Shown: positions 36,445 to 46,200 of the stretch, piece after piece | Layout: each line of letters starts with the position of its first letter | How positions within the stretch are numbered: the stretch's first letter is position 1 | Assembly (NCBI GenBank): GCA_015487235.1 | Contig: WFQC01000165.1 | Location: 1-50,781 of the forward strand | Direction: 5' to 3' | DNA length: 50,781 nucleotides | From: Alteromonadaceae bacterium | Lineage (GTDB): Bacteria; Pseudomonadota; Gammaproteobacteria; Enterobacterales; Alteromonadaceae | Notes under the pieces: generated by a model | Seen by the model: only the letters and a program-made list of their open reading frames with translations | Database searches by the model: none | What the model was told of the DNA's origin: nothing | Translations under genes and position numbers: made by a program

Positions 36445-36531
36445 ACATTTACCTACAGAGGTTAACTTACTTATAAGCAAATATTCAATCACTAATAAAC
36501 AAGTTTTACTTTTAAATGTTTAATTTAAAAG

Positions 36532-36608
36532 TGGTCGGTGATGCAAGATTCGAACTTGCGACCCCTTGGACCCAAACCAAGTGCGCTACCAAGCTGCGCT
36601 AATCACCG
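36532..36608 (-). tRNA. tRNA-Pro (TGG), first gene of the operon
   Basis: This 77-nt tRNA is identical to the copy at 36202-36278, including an encoded CCA. It begins about 34 bases downstream of the predicted transcription start of a strong promoter. Confidence 0.97.
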
Positions 36609-36648
36609 ACTTTTTTGTTAAAAACACTGTTGCTTTCAACGGGTGCGG

Positions 36649-36677
36649 ATATTACCGAGTTGACCGACCCTCGTCAA
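36649..36677 (-). promoter_or_regulatory. sigma-70 promoter of the tRNA operon
   Basis: On the minus strand TTGACG and TAATAT are separated by exactly 17 bases. They are followed by a GC-rich discriminator (CCGCACCCG), the mark of stringently controlled stable-RNA promoters. Confidence 0.75.
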
Positions 36678-36877
36678 ACATTTTTTTATAAAAAAAGTCT
36701 GTTCGCTTAGTTTTATATCAATTAATAACTATTTACCAATTAATTGCTTATTTTTACATCATCAGTGTCTAGCGAAAAACCGAGAATAAAAATAATTCAG
36801 TGCTGATCCTAACATGAATTTATGCGAGAATAGCGACCGTTTTTCAACCTTTAGCGATTCTCGAGATTTTTGGCCTT

Positions 36878-37744
36878 ATGACAACACAAAATACAGCACA
36901 ATTAATTGATGGCAAAGCCATTGCACAACAAATTCGCACTTCGGTAAAAGAAAAAGTTGCTCAACGTGTTAGTGAAGGAAAACGTGCCCCAGGGTTAGCT
37001 GTTATTTTGGTTGGTTTAGATCCTGCGTCACAAGTTTATGTAGGCAGCAAGCGTAGAGCATGTGAGGAAGTTGGCTTTGTATCACGCTCTTACGACTTAC
37101 CAGAAGAAACTTCAGAACAAACCTTATTAGCTTTAATTGAAGAACTAAACCATGATGATGAAGTTGATGGCATTTTAGTTCAATTACCTTTACCAGCTCA
37201 TATCGACGCTAACTTAATTATTGAGCATATCAACCCTAAAAAAGATGTTGATGGCTTTCATCCATCAAATGTGGGTAAATTAGCATTACGTTTACCGGGA
37301 TTACGCCCTTGTACGCCAAAAGGTATTATGAGCTTAATTGCTTCTACAGGTGTAAAAACCCATGGTTTAGATGCCTTAGTTGTAGGTGCATCTAATATTG
37401 TTGGTAGGCCCATGACGCTTGAATTGTTGCTTGCTGGTTGTACGGTGACCACAACACATCGTTTTACAAAAAATTTAGAAGCCAAAGTACGCCAAGCTGA
37501 CCTAATTGTAGTTGCCGTAGGTAAACCCGCCTTTATTCCCGGTGAGTGGATCAAACAAGGTGCTATTGTGATTGATGTGGGTATTAACCGTCTAGAAAAT
37601 GGAAAATTAGTCGGAGATGTAGCGTTTGATGTTGCTAAACAGCATGCTGCTTTTATTACACCAGTACCCGGCGGCGTTGGTCCTATGACGGTTGCAAGTC
37701 TGATTGAAAATACCCTAATTGCTTGTGAAAAATATAGCCACTAA
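36878..37744 (+). CDS. folD: bifunctional methylenetetrahydrofolate dehydrogenase/cyclohydrolase FolD
   Basis: This 288-residue enzyme interconverts 5,10-methylene-, 5,10-methenyl- and 10-formyl-tetrahydrofolate with NADP. It has the FolD signatures: [14 protein letters not shown] with the catalytic Lys, the substrate loop [10 protein letters not shown], the Rossmann motif [12 protein letters not shown], and the C-terminal [16 protein letters not shown]. Its position after the tRNA-Arg-His-Pro operon and beside cysS and ppiB is common in gammaproteobacteria. Confidence 0.97.
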   Translation: MTTQNTAQLIDGKAIAQQIRTSVKEKVAQRVSEGKRAPGLAVILVGLDPASQVYVGSKRRACEEVGFVSRSYDLPEETSEQTLLALIEELNHDDEVDGILVQLPLPAHIDANLIIEHINPKKDVDGFHPSNVGKLALRLPGLRPCTPKGIMSLIASTGVKTHGLDALVVGASNIVGRPMTLELLLAGCTVTTTHRFTKNLEAKVRQADLIVVAVGKPAFIPGEWIKQGAIVIDVGINRLENGKLVGDVAFDVAKQHAAFITPVPGGVGPMTVASLIENTLIACEKYSH

Positions 37745-37895
37745 GCAGTACACAATAAAAAGCTGACACAAGTGACAACTTCCATTATACTAACAGCCTT
37801 TATTTTAGTAATAAATACTTTTACTTTGTTGCCAATACGTAGGCGATAAATAAACATTAACAAACAAAGCAAAAGTGATAAAACAAAGGCCTGTT

Positions 37896-38186
37896 ATGAA
37901 CCTTATTGAATTTGTTGGCTATATTCCTGCTGTTATTTTTCCTGCTGCAACCATGATCCAGTTAGTTTATTTACTGAAAAATAAATCTGCTGAAGGTGTT
38001 TCAGCATCTACATGGTTTGCCTTTGCTATTGGTAATTTTTCGTTATATCTCTATACCGAAAAATACGATGCTATTCAGTCTATTCTTGGGCAGTTATTAA
38101 CAGCTTTTATTCAATTATATATTGTATTTTTGGTGCTAAAATACCGCCGTAAACAGCAAAAAAGTTCACTTGCTGTCGAACAATAA
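37896..38186 (+). CDS. SemiSWEET-like PQ-loop transporter
   Basis: This 96-residue membrane protein has three hydrophobic segments in the single-PQ-loop layout of bacterial SemiSWEETs, which work as dimers in facilitated transport. The segment PAATMIQLVYLLKNKSAEGVS holds the PQ-loop region with an ALA-for-canonical PQ change (PA). The later WFAFAIGNFSLYLY matches the conserved Trp/Asn region. I chose the ATG at 37896, which has AAAGG 8 bases upstream, over the GTG at 37875. The substrate is unknown. Confidence 0.78.
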   Translation: MNLIEFVGYIPAVIFPAATMIQLVYLLKNKSAEGVSASTWFAFAIGNFSLYLYTEKYDAIQSILGQLLTAFIQLYIVFLVLKYRRKQQKSSLAVEQ

Positions 38187-38210
38187 AATAAACATTAATC
38201 AACACACAGT

Positions 38211-38262
38211 AAAAAGCCAGTAAATGCAGTTATCTAACCTTAGCTACAGTTACTGGCTTTTT
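38211..38262. terminator. bidirectional terminator between the SemiSWEET gene and cysS
   Basis: AAAAAGCCAGTAA (38211-38223) and TTACTGGCTTTTT (38250-38262) pair over 13 bp around a 26-base loop. A and T runs on both sides let it serve both convergent genes. Confidence 0.8.
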
Positions 38263-38303
38263 TCACATTCACTTATTTACATTTAAATAATGACTTATTG
38301 CAA

Positions 38304-39695
38304 CTAACCTTTACGCCAAGTAGTGCCATTAGGGCCATCTTCTAAAATAATATTCATTTCGGCTAATTTATCACGCGCTTGATCAGCTAAAGCCCAATTT
38401 TTATCTGCTCTGGCTTGATTACGTTGTGTAATTAAGGCTTCAATCTGAGCTTTCTCGTCATTATTAGCTGTTGTGGTTTCAGTGCCTTGAAAAAACGTAT
38501 CAGGCGATTGCTGCGCAATACCTAACACCCCCCCTAGGGTAATTAAAATATAGGCAAGTTCACTGGCTTTTTCGGCTTGTGTTTTTTTAACACGATTAAT
38601 TTCTTTGGCTAATTCAAAAATAACCGACATTGCTTCTGGGCAATTAAAATCATCATTCATAGCCTTCTCAAAACGCGCTACAAAAGGGTTTTCTGCAAGC
38701 GGCACTTGCTTAGGCGTTATATCTCGTAATGCCGTATAAATACGTTCAATACTTGCTCTTGCCTGCGCTAAATTTTCTTGAGAATAATTTAACTGGCTAC
38801 GGTAATGGCTTGAGGTTAAGAAAAAGCGTACCGTTTCTGCGTCGTATTCATCAAGCACACTGCGTAGTGTAAAAAAATTATTTAACGATTTAGACATTTT
38901 CTCTTTATTGACTTGCACCATACCGCCATGCATCCAGTAATTCACATAAGGCGTATCAAAAGCACAGCATGATTGCGCTATTTCATTTTCATGATGAGGA
39001 AACTGTAAATCGCTACCGCCACCATGAATATCAAAATGGCTACCTAAATGTTTAGAGTTCATCGCAGAGCATTCAATATGCCAGCCCGGACGACCTTTAC
39101 CCCATGGTGAATCCCAGCTAGGTTCATCAGGTTTTGCCATTTTCCACAAGACAAAATCAAGGGGGTTATGCTTACTTTCTTCAACATCAACACGTGAACC
39201 AGCCTGTAACATTGCTAGGTCTTGACCACTTAATTTACCGTATTCTTTGAACGAGGCGACATCAAATAACACGTCACCATTATCAGCAACATAAGCATGT
39301 TTTTTATCAAGTAAACGCTGAATTAAGTCAATAATTTCTTTCATGTGTCCAGTTACTGTCGGTGCAACATCAGGACGCATAATATTGAGATCATCAAAAT
39401 CTTGATACATTTGTTCGGTCATACGCGCAGTCAATGCTTGATAAGGTTCTCCATTTTCATTAGCTCGTTTAATAATTTTGTCATCAATATCAGTAATATT
39501 GCGTACGTGCTTAACTTCATAACCTAAGTACTTAAAATAGCGCGCCACCACATCAAAGGCGACATAAGTTCGTGCATGACCAATATGACAGCGGTCATAA
39601 ATTGTAATTCCACAAACATACAAACCTACTTTACCTGGCGTTATTGGGGTAAATACTTCCTTTTTACGGCTAAGAGTATTGTAAATTTGTAACAT
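38304..39695 (-). CDS. cysS: cysteinyl-tRNA synthetase
   Basis: This 463-residue class I synthetase charges tRNA-Cys. HIGH lies at 37-40 (CHIGHARTY) and the KMSKS loop appears as EKMSKSLNN. The zinc site uses Cys28 and the later WHIECSAM and HHENE segments. The length is normal for the family. It is convergent with the SemiSWEET gene and divergent from ppiB. Confidence 0.98.
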   Translation of the reverse strand: MLQIYNTLSRKKEVFTPITPGKVGLYVCGITIYDRCHIGHARTYVAFDVVARYFKYLGYEVKHVRNITDIDDKIIKRANENGEPYQALTARMTEQMYQDFDDLNIMRPDVAPTVTGHMKEIIDLIQRLLDKKHAYVADNGDVLFDVASFKEYGKLSGQDLAMLQAGSRVDVEESKHNPLDFVLWKMAKPDEPSWDSPWGKGRPGWHIECSAMNSKHLGSHFDIHGGGSDLQFPHHENEIAQSCCAFDTPYVNYWMHGGMVQVNKEKMSKSLNNFFTLRSVLDEYDAETVRFFLTSSHYRSQLNYSQENLAQARASIERIYTALRDITPKQVPLAENPFVARFEKAMNDDFNCPEAMSVIFELAKEINRVKKTQAEKASELAYILITLGGVLGIAQQSPDTFFQGTETTTANNDEKAQIEALITQRNQARADKNWALADQARDKLAEMNIILEDGPNGTTWRKG

Positions 39696-39868
39696 AAAGC
39701 AGGCTGTCCTATTTTTATTTAAACGGTAAAAATTGTGCGCAATTGTACCCTAACCAATGCTGATGGTCATCTAGTCAGAAGGGAATATTTTTATTAAGGC
39801 TGATTTTAAAGTTATCAAACTATAGGTTACAATAGCACTAATTTATTAATGACGACTGGAAGGTAACC

Positions 39869-40375
39869 ATGATCACCTTAAAAACAAACTTAGGCGATAT
39901 AAAACTTAAATTAGATTTTAAAAAAGCCCCGATTACGGCTGAAAACTTTGTAAAATATGCCAAAGAAGGATTTTATGACGGCACTATCTTTCATCGTGTC
40001 ATTAAAGGTTTTATGGCGCAAGGTGGTGGCTTTGCTTCTGGCATGGCAGAAAAAACAACACGTGAGTCTATTCAAAATGAAGCCAATAATGGTTTAAGTA
40101 ATAAACGTGGCACCATTGCGATGGCTCGTACTAATGATCCTCATTCGGCTTCTGCGCAGTTTTTTATCAATTTAAATGATAATGATTTTTTAGATCATAA
40201 AAATGAATCAACCGCAGGTTGGGGCTACTGTGTGTTTGGTGAAGTGGTTGAAGGCATGGATATTGTGGATAAAATGACTACTGTGCCAACGGGTCGTATG
40301 GGTTTTCATGATGATGTACCTAAAGAAGAAATAATTATTGAAAAAGTGATCATTGATGAAGAAGGTGATAAATAA
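39869..40375 (+). CDS. ppiB: peptidylprolyl isomerase B (cyclophilin)
   Basis: This 168-residue cytoplasmic cyclophilin has the core [13 protein letters not shown] with the catalytic Arg, then [28 protein letters not shown], and it has no signal peptide. It starts after GGAAGG about 6 bases upstream. The next gene, lpxH, begins 3 bases after its stop. Confidence 0.96.
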   Translation: MITLKTNLGDIKLKLDFKKAPITAENFVKYAKEGFYDGTIFHRVIKGFMAQGGGFASGMAEKTTRESIQNEANNGLSNKRGTIAMARTNDPHSASAQFFINLNDNDFLDHKNESTAGWGYCVFGEVVEGMDIVDKMTTVPTGRMGFHDDVPKEEIIIEKVIIDEEGDK

Positions 40376-40378
40376 GCC

Positions 40379-41110
40379 TTGTTTATTTATTTTATTGCCG
40401 ATTTACATTTAAGTGAAGACAGGCCTGATATTACGGCCTGTTTTTTGTCTTTCTTACAGGCAGAAGCCCCAAAGGCCCAAACGCTCTATATTCTCGGCGA
40501 CTTATTTGAGTATTGGGTGGGCGATGATGACGATAGCCCTTTTGTTGCCAAAATAGCAAAAGCACTCAAAACCCTAAGTTTATCAGGTACAGAAATTTAT
40601 TTTATTCACGGTAACCGTGATTTTTTATTAGGTAAAAAATACGCACAAAAAGCAGGAATGCAGTTATTACCCGAAAGCTGTGTAGTTGATTTATTTGGTC
40701 AAAAAGCACTGATTATGCATGGCGATACATTATGCACGCGTGATATTGATTATCAAAAATTTCGCAAAAAATCGCGCTCATGGTGGTGGCAATTTATGAT
40801 CAAAAGTTTGCCTTTAAAAATGCGTAAGAAAATAGCAGCTAATTATCGCCATAAAAGTGCCCAAGCCAAACAAAGCAAATCGCTCGATATTATGGATGTT
40901 ACTGAAGAAGAAGTTGTTTATCAACTTGAGCAAGCACAGGTTCAGCTTTTAATTCATGGTCATACACATCGTCCTGCTAAACACTTATTGCAGGCAAATA
41001 ATCACGCGGCTCAACGCATAGTATTAGGTGACTGGTATCAGCAAGGAGCTTGGTTAAAAGTTAGCGCAACCGAAATGGAATTATTTAATACACCTTTTGA
41101 GCACAGCTAA
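40379..41110 (+). CDS. lpxH: UDP-2,3-diacylglucosamine diphosphatase LpxH
   Basis: This 243-residue metallophosphoesterase makes lipid X from UDP-diacylglucosamine in lipid A synthesis. The metal-binding motifs are clear: ADLHLSED (Asp8, His10), GDLFEYWVGDD, GNRDF, HGDTLC and HGHTHRP. The start is TTG at 40379, placing the conserved IADLHL at the family's usual N-terminal position. It follows ppiB by 3 bases, as in E. coli. Confidence 0.96.
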   Translation: MFIYFIADLHLSEDRPDITACFLSFLQAEAPKAQTLYILGDLFEYWVGDDDDSPFVAKIAKALKTLSLSGTEIYFIHGNRDFLLGKKYAQKAGMQLLPESCVVDLFGQKALIMHGDTLCTRDIDYQKFRKKSRSWWWQFMIKSLPLKMRKKIAANYRHKSAQAKQSKSLDIMDVTEEEVVYQLEQAQVQLLIHGHTHRPAKHLLQANNHAAQRIVLGDWYQQGAWLKVSATEMELFNTPFEHS

Positions 41111-41228
41111 ATACCACCTTTAAACGGCTTTTTTACTTTTCTTATTATTTTTCAGTTTCAATTCAGTTTACTCCGCTAAAGTTAACACAATCATTCAACT
41201 TATTGATTTAGTTTAACGGAGTAATTTA

Positions 41229-41822
41229 ATGAATACTCAGCACAACACACTCACGAAAGAGATCTCAGTATGGGATCCATTAGTACGTATTTTTCACTGG
41301 GCTTTAGTGATCAGTTTTTTTACGGCTTATTTTACCGAAGATGATTTTCAAACTATTCATACTTGGGCTGGCTATACCATTATCAGCTTATTAATAGTAA
41401 GAATTTTTTGGGGATTTGTCGGCACTAAGCACGCAAAATTTTCAGATTTTATCTATTCCAAACAAGAGATCATTCGCTTTATAAAAGACACCTTTGCCTT
41501 TAAAGCTAAACGTTACCTTGGCCATAACCCTGCTGGCGGCGCAATGATCTTTTTATTGATTTTAAGTCTCATTATAACCACCACCACCGGGTTATTTTTA
41601 TTTGCTATAGAAGAAGGTCAAGGGCCTCTAGCTGCGTTGCTATCAAGTGATTGGTCAGTATTAGAAGATGCTTTTGAAGAACTCCATGAGTTTTTTGCTA
41701 ACTTCACCTTATTCCTTGTTTTTATCCATGTTGCAGGGGTGTTAGTTGAAAGCTTTATTCATAAAGAAAATCTTGTTAAATCGATGATCAATGGCAAAAA
41801 AAAGATTGATAGCAACCAGTAA
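41229..41822 (+). CDS. cytochrome b561-type membrane protein
   Basis: This 197-residue protein of the bacterial cytochrome b561 family has four membrane helices and conserved His ligands (RIFHWALV, IHTWAGY, FIHVAGV) for two b hemes. It opens a (+) operon with two c-type cytochromes and a PepSY protein. It probably passes electrons between the quinone pool and the periplasmic cytochromes. GGAG precedes the start at good spacing. Confidence 0.9.
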   Translation: MNTQHNTLTKEISVWDPLVRIFHWALVISFFTAYFTEDDFQTIHTWAGYTIISLLIVRIFWGFVGTKHAKFSDFIYSKQEIIRFIKDTFAFKAKRYLGHNPAGGAMIFLLILSLIITTTTGLFLFAIEEGQGPLAALLSSDWSVLEDAFEELHEFFANFTLFLVFIHVAGVLVESFIHKENLVKSMINGKKKIDSNQ

Positions 41823-41851
41823 AATAATCAACCAAAGCAAGGAAACCTATC

Positions 41852-42205
41852 GTGAAAAAATTACTATTAATACTGTTACTGACATTATTTTCAGCAACTC
41901 ACAGTATTGCGCAAGCAGCAGATATTGAACGAGGAAAACAGCTTTGGCAACAAAGCTATCAAGGTAAAGCGCCCTATCAACAGCGCAGTTGTGAGAGCTG
42001 CCATGGTCGTAATTTAACCAAAGCAGGAAAACACGTAAAAACCAATAAAGTTATTAAAGCTATGGCGCTGTCTGTAAACCCAACACGATACAGTGATAGT
42101 AAAAAAGTAAAGAAATGGTTTTATCGCAATTGCAAATGGACCATGGGCAGAGTTTGTAATGCTCAAGAACAAGCTGACATTTTAGCTTATTTAAAAAGTT
42201 TATAA
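41852..42205 (+). CDS. SHP-like monoheme cytochrome c (DUF1924)
   Basis: This 117-residue periplasmic cytochrome has a signal peptide (cleaved near residue 23) and one heme site, Cys47-x-x-Cys50-His51 (RSCESCHGRNL). The C-terminal half with two further Cys residues (YRNCKWTMGRVCNA) matches the SHP/DUF1924 family, whose Rhodobacter member binds O2 and other small ligands. The start is GTG at 41852 with AAGGAA upstream. It lies between cytochrome b561 and the diheme cytochrome, the known SHP-DHC-b561 set. Confidence 0.85.
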   Translation: MKKLLLILLLTLFSATHSIAQAADIERGKQLWQQSYQGKAPYQQRSCESCHGRNLTKAGKHVKTNKVIKAMALSVNPTRYSDSKKVKKWFYRNCKWTMGRVCNAQEQADILAYLKSL

Positions 42206-42226
42206 CGCTTTTAAAAGGAGAATACT

Positions 42227-42802
42227 ATGAATAAATCAATACTAGGTACATTATTAATTACAGGGACATTGTCACTTGTAGCGCTCAGCTTTTTCTTTTC
42301 TCAACCAGCTATTAGTCATGACTCTGATGACGACGATTATTTTGCCGAAGTAAAATACCGCGGCGTAAAACCCGTAGATAATAGTGAATACCAAGAAGAA
42401 TGTGGTAGTTGTCATATGGCTTACCCTGCTGGCTTATTACCAGAGAAATCATGGCGTAAAGTGATGACAAATTTAGATGAACATTTTGGTGATAATGCTG
42501 AATTGTTGCCTGAAAGCCAGCAAAACATACTCAATTATTTGGTCAATAATGCGGCAGATAAATCTAATTATCACCGCGCTAAAAAAATAGCCCGTTCAAT
42601 GATAAACTACAAAACAGTTGATCGGATCACTCAAACGCCCTACTTTGTTAGAAAACATGATGAAATACCGAAAAAGTATGTCATAGCTAACCCTAAAGTA
42701 GGCAGTTTTAGCCAATGCAATGCTTGTCATTTAAATGCTGAAAAAGGCGCTTTCAATGAAGATGAAGTCAGCATTCCTGGCGTCGGTTACTGGCATGATT
42801 AA
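42227..42802 (+). CDS. diheme cytochrome c (DHC-like)
   Basis: This 191-residue periplasmic protein has a signal peptide (about 1-30) and two CxxCH heme sites: Cys59-Cys62-His63 (ECGSCHMAYPAGLLPE) and Cys164-Cys167-His168 (SQCNACHLNAEKG). This spacing and the AYPAGLLP motif are typical of DHC, the electron partner of SHP. A strong ribosome site (AAGGAGA) precedes the ATG. Confidence 0.88.
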   Translation: MNKSILGTLLITGTLSLVALSFFFSQPAISHDSDDDDYFAEVKYRGVKPVDNSEYQEECGSCHMAYPAGLLPEKSWRKVMTNLDEHFGDNAELLPESQQNILNYLVNNAADKSNYHRAKKIARSMINYKTVDRITQTPYFVRKHDEIPKKYVIANPKVGSFSQCNACHLNAEKGAFNEDEVSIPGVGYWHD

Positions 42803-42871
42803 GTGCTAATTTTTTACCTAATAATGCGTGATAACTAGGCTAAAATAATCGCAAGCACAAGAGAGAGTATT

Positions 42872-43171
42872 ATGTTTAAAAAACTATTCTTAATCGTAAT
42901 AACAAGCATGGCGCTATTAATTTCACTCGCCTACGCCGATGATCACGATGAGGCAAGATCATTAGTAAAAGCCGGCAAAATACTCTCTCTTGAAGAAATA
43001 TTGAAAAACTTGCGAACCATTGCACAAGGTAATGTGATAGAGGTTGAACTAGAGCATAAAAAACAAAGGTTAGTGTATGAAATTGAATTGGTCGATAAAC
43101 AGGGTATTGTGACAGAATACCTGTTTGATGCTAAAACCGGTAAATTAATACAACAAAAACAGGAAGATTAA
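42872..43171 (+). CDS. PepSY domain-containing periplasmic protein
   Basis: This 99-residue protein has a signal peptide (about 1-22) and one PepSY domain (LSLEEILKNLRTIAQGNVIEVELEHKKQRLVYEIELVDKQG). PepSY proteins in two-component operons often act as periplasmic modulators of the sensor. Its stop overlaps an out-of-frame ATG, and the response regulator starts 3 bases later, so the two are tightly coupled. Confidence 0.85.
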   Translation: MFKKLFLIVITSMALLISLAYADDHDEARSLVKAGKILSLEEILKNLRTIAQGNVIEVELEHKKQRLVYEIELVDKQGIVTEYLFDAKTGKLIQQKQED

Positions 43172-43174
43172 TGA

Positions 43175-43843
43175 ATGCGTCTATTGCTGGTTGAGGATGA
43201 TCTTGATCTTATAAATTCACTACAAAAAGATCTCATTCGTGCAGGTTATGCGGTTGATATTGCTCATGATGGTGTTGAGGCTGAATATTTGGGCAATGAA
43301 GCATTATACGACATTATTGTGCTCGATCTTGGCTTACCTAAACGCAGTGGTTTAACGGTATTACAACATTGGCGAGCAAATAACCTTAATACGCCTGTTA
43401 TTATTTTAACCGCGCGAGATTCTTGGCTAGAACGTTTAGAGGGTTTTAAAGCCGGTGCAGATGACTATTTAGGCAAGCCTTTTCATGTTGAAGAATTACT
43501 GGCAAGAATCAACGCTATTTTACAACGCAGTAATCACAAAGCACCTTCAGCACAGTTAGAAAAATCGGGGTTAATACTCAATCAAAGTAAACAAGCAATC
43601 ACCACACCCGATGGTATTAGCCATGCGTTAACCGGTGTTGAATTTCGCTTAATGCGTTATTTTATGATGCACCCTGAAACCATACTGTCAAAATCAACAC
43701 TAACAGAGCATGTTTATGATTTTGATTCAGACAAAGACAGTAATGTTATTGAAGTGTATGTAAAGCGCTTGAGAAAAATTATTGGTAAAGATCGTATTCA
43801 AACTCGGCGAGGCCAAGGTTACGTTTTTAAGGTAAACCAATGA
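43175..43843 (+). CDS. OmpR-family response regulator
   Basis: This 222-residue two-domain regulator has a receiver with acidic pocket Glu7-Asp8-Asp9, phosphoacceptor Asp51 (IVLDLGLP) and Lys101, and a C-terminal winged helix (NVIEVYVKRLRKIIGKDRIQTRRGQGYVF). The nearest well-known relatives are the PhoP/QseB type. It overlaps the histidine kinase by 4 bases. The upstream cytochrome and PepSY genes are its likely targets. Confidence 0.93.
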   Translation: MRLLLVEDDLDLINSLQKDLIRAGYAVDIAHDGVEAEYLGNEALYDIIVLDLGLPKRSGLTVLQHWRANNLNTPVIILTARDSWLERLEGFKAGADDYLGKPFHVEELLARINAILQRSNHKAPSAQLEKSGLILNQSKQAITTPDGISHALTGVEFRLMRYFMMHPETILSKSTLTEHVYDFDSDKDSNVIEVYVKRLRKIIGKDRIQTRRGQGYVFKVNQ

Positions 43844-45177
43844 AGTATTCATTACAAAAACGGGTAACGACCAGCCTATTACTCAGCCTAATACTCGCTT
43901 TTACCTTAATTTGGCTAATGATCAACCTAAGTATTCGTTATTTAACTTACGACTATATTTATACAAGACTAAGCCATGACAGTGAAACACTACTTGCCTT
44001 GGTAATAAAAGAGCCAACAAAAATAGAGACTAAATTGATTGCCGCGGGGGCTATTTATCAGCAACCCTTTTCAGGTCACTATTTCGAAATTTATTATAAT
44101 GATAAGATTATTTATTCTCGCTCATTATGGGATCAACAACTTGCTTTTGAGTTAAATACATTAAATTTACAATCACCACAACAGCTTGAAATACAAGGGC
44201 CAATGCAACAGCCTTTATTACTTTTAGTGAGTCAATTTAAAAAAGATAATAAAACCATCACTATTGCTATTGCTGAAGATATTTCAACCATCAATCAAGC
44301 GATAGCAACGTTTAAACAACAATTTACCTTAGCCGCCATTATTATTTTATTTGGGCTTATCAGTCTACAAATATGGGTATTAAAAAAAGGGCTACAGCCT
44401 TTAAAACAGTTACAACAAGATTTAAAAAAACTAGAAAATGGCCAAATAAACACGTTAACAACCCCAACACCTATTGAATTAACCCCACTAAAAGATGCTA
44501 TAAATCAATTGCATAAAGCATTAGCAAACCGTTTAACTCGCCACCGTAATGCGTTATCAGACCTTGCCCATGCCTTAAAAAAACCTCTCACGGTATTACA
44601 ACAACTGTCGCAAGATAAGCGTTTAGACAACTTACCAGAAATTAGTAAAATACTGCAAAAGCAAAGCCAAAATACCAAACAATTAACACAAAGAATTCTA
44701 AACAAAGCTCGGTTAGCAGGTCATTTAAAGTCACATAGCTATTTTGACTTTAACGAAGATCTAGACGATTTAATTACCACACTAACCATGATGTATAGAG
44801 AAAAGAATTTACATATTAGCAAGCAGGTTAACCTGTTATCTACCACACAATTTGACCGCGAAGACATGCTAGAATTACTGGGTAATTTAATGGATAACGC
44901 CTGCAAATGGGCTAAATCAACCGCAGAAATCACCATAGAACAGCAAAAAAACGTACTCAACATTACCATTAGCGACGACGGCCAAGGTATTGCAGAAAAA
45001 GCATTAACTAAAATTCAAGCCCGTGGCGTTCGTTTAGATGAAAGCATTGATGGCCATGGTTTAGGGCTAGGTATTGTCAGTGACATTGTTGAATTTTACC
45101 AAGGCGAAATAAGCTTTAGCTTATCAAGCAAATTTTCTGGTTTATGTGTAAATGTGCAACTTCCTTTAAACCCTTAA
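43840..45177 (+). CDS. sensor histidine kinase of the cytochrome/PepSY operon
   Basis: This 445-residue membrane kinase has a first helix at about 12-34, a periplasmic sensor (35-160), a second helix (163-181), a HAMP-like linker, the H box with His244 (LSDLAHALKKPL) and an ATPase domain (LGNLMDNACKWA, DDGQGI, GHGLGLGI). The DLAHALKKPL form is typical of the PhoQ-like group. It pairs with the preceding regulator by a 4-base overlap. Confidence 0.92.
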   Translation: MKYSLQKRVTTSLLLSLILAFTLIWLMINLSIRYLTYDYIYTRLSHDSETLLALVIKEPTKIETKLIAAGAIYQQPFSGHYFEIYYNDKIIYSRSLWDQQLAFELNTLNLQSPQQLEIQGPMQQPLLLLVSQFKKDNKTITIAIAEDISTINQAIATFKQQFTLAAIIILFGLISLQIWVLKKGLQPLKQLQQDLKKLENGQINTLTTPTPIELTPLKDAINQLHKALANRLTRHRNALSDLAHALKKPLTVLQQLSQDKRLDNLPEISKILQKQSQNTKQLTQRILNKARLAGHLKSHSYFDFNEDLDDLITTLTMMYREKNLHISKQVNLLSTTQFDREDMLELLGNLMDNACKWAKSTAEITIEQQKNVLNITISDDGQGIAEKALTKIQARGVRLDESIDGHGLGLGIVSDIVEFYQGEISFSLSSKFSGLCVNVQLPLNP

Positions 45178-45192
45178 GCTTTTATATACGGC

Positions 45193-46200
45193 TTAATCAC
45201 GAAAACGAGTTTGAATATCGCTTAATACTCCGTCATTAAATAACACTAGCATTTTTTCAACAAGATCAGGGTCAAACATAATAGCTTGCTTTTCTTTAAT
45301 AAAAGCTATCGCTTCTTCATTTGTCCACGGGTCTTTATAGGGGCGCTTCGTAGTTAGTGCATCAAAAACATCAGCAAGTTTAACAATACGCGCTGAAAGT
45401 GGAATACTTTTACCTTGCAAACCACTAGGATAACCTGAGCCATCGTAGTTTTCATGATGTCCTAATGATATTTCTTTTGCTTGTTGATAAAAATCATCAT
45501 CACCTAGAATTTTTACACCGTATTCAGGGTGTTTTTTCATAATAACCCATTCATCTTCTGTAAGTGGCCCTGGCTTTTTCAGTATCTCATCAGGCACAAA
45601 TAGTTTACCAATATCATGCAAAATACTCATTGCACCCATGTGTTCTGCTTCTTTCTCACTACAACCACACAGGCTAGCCAGTGCTTTCGTATAATAACGT
45701 ACCCGTTGAATATGGCTGGCGGTGTCTTCATCTTTGCCTTCTGATGCAACACAAAGCATATTAATAGCATTGTGATAAGACGATTCAAGCTGTTGTTTTG
45801 CTTGCACTAAATCGCGACGTAACTGTAGGGTTTCTAGTGCTTGCTTTAAGGTTATTTTTAACTCTTCAACATCCCAAGGTTTAGCAATATAACGATACAT
45901 GTGGCCATTATTCACCGATTTAACTAATGACTCAAAATCAGCATAGCCCGTTAATAGCATGCGAATATTATCAGGCTGAACCTTATAAGCATGGGCAAGT
46001 ACTTGATCACCCGTAACTTCAGGCATCCGCTGATCACATAGTAATAAATCAACATGGTTATTATCTAGAATTTCAATAGCTTGAGCGCCATTTGTGGCTT
46101 TTAAACAATGATAATCACGTCGAAAATAACGATATAGGGTGGCAACAATATCAGGCTCATCATCTACAAATAAGACAGTATATTTAGGTGAATTGGTCAT
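45193..46200 (-). CDS. response regulator with HD-GYP domain
   Basis: This 335-residue protein has a receiver domain (phosphoacceptor Asp56 in LLLCDQRMP) joined by a helix to an HD-GYP domain with His195-Asp196 (ILHDIGKL), HHENYDGSGYP (248-258) and KLADVFDALTTKRPY. HD-GYP proteins degrade cyclic di-GMP, so this is a predicted phosphodiesterase switched by phosphorylation. All key motifs are present, so it should be active. Its start overlaps the stop of the kinase gene by 4 bases. Confidence 0.94.
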   Translation of the reverse strand: MTNSPKYTVLFVDDEPDIVATLYRYFRRDYHCLKATNGAQAIEILDNNHVDLLLCDQRMPEVTGDQVLAHAYKVQPDNIRMLLTGYADFESLVKSVNNGHMYRYIAKPWDVEELKITLKQALETLQLRRDLVQAKQQLESSYHNAINMLCVASEGKDEDTASHIQRVRYYTKALASLCGCSEKEAEHMGAMSILHDIGKLFVPDEILKKPGPLTEDEWVIMKKHPEYGVKILGDDDFYQQAKEISLGHHENYDGSGYPSGLQGKSIPLSARIVKLADVFDALTTKRPYKDPWTNEEAIAFIKEKQAIMFDPDLVEKMLVLFNDGVLSDIQTRFRD

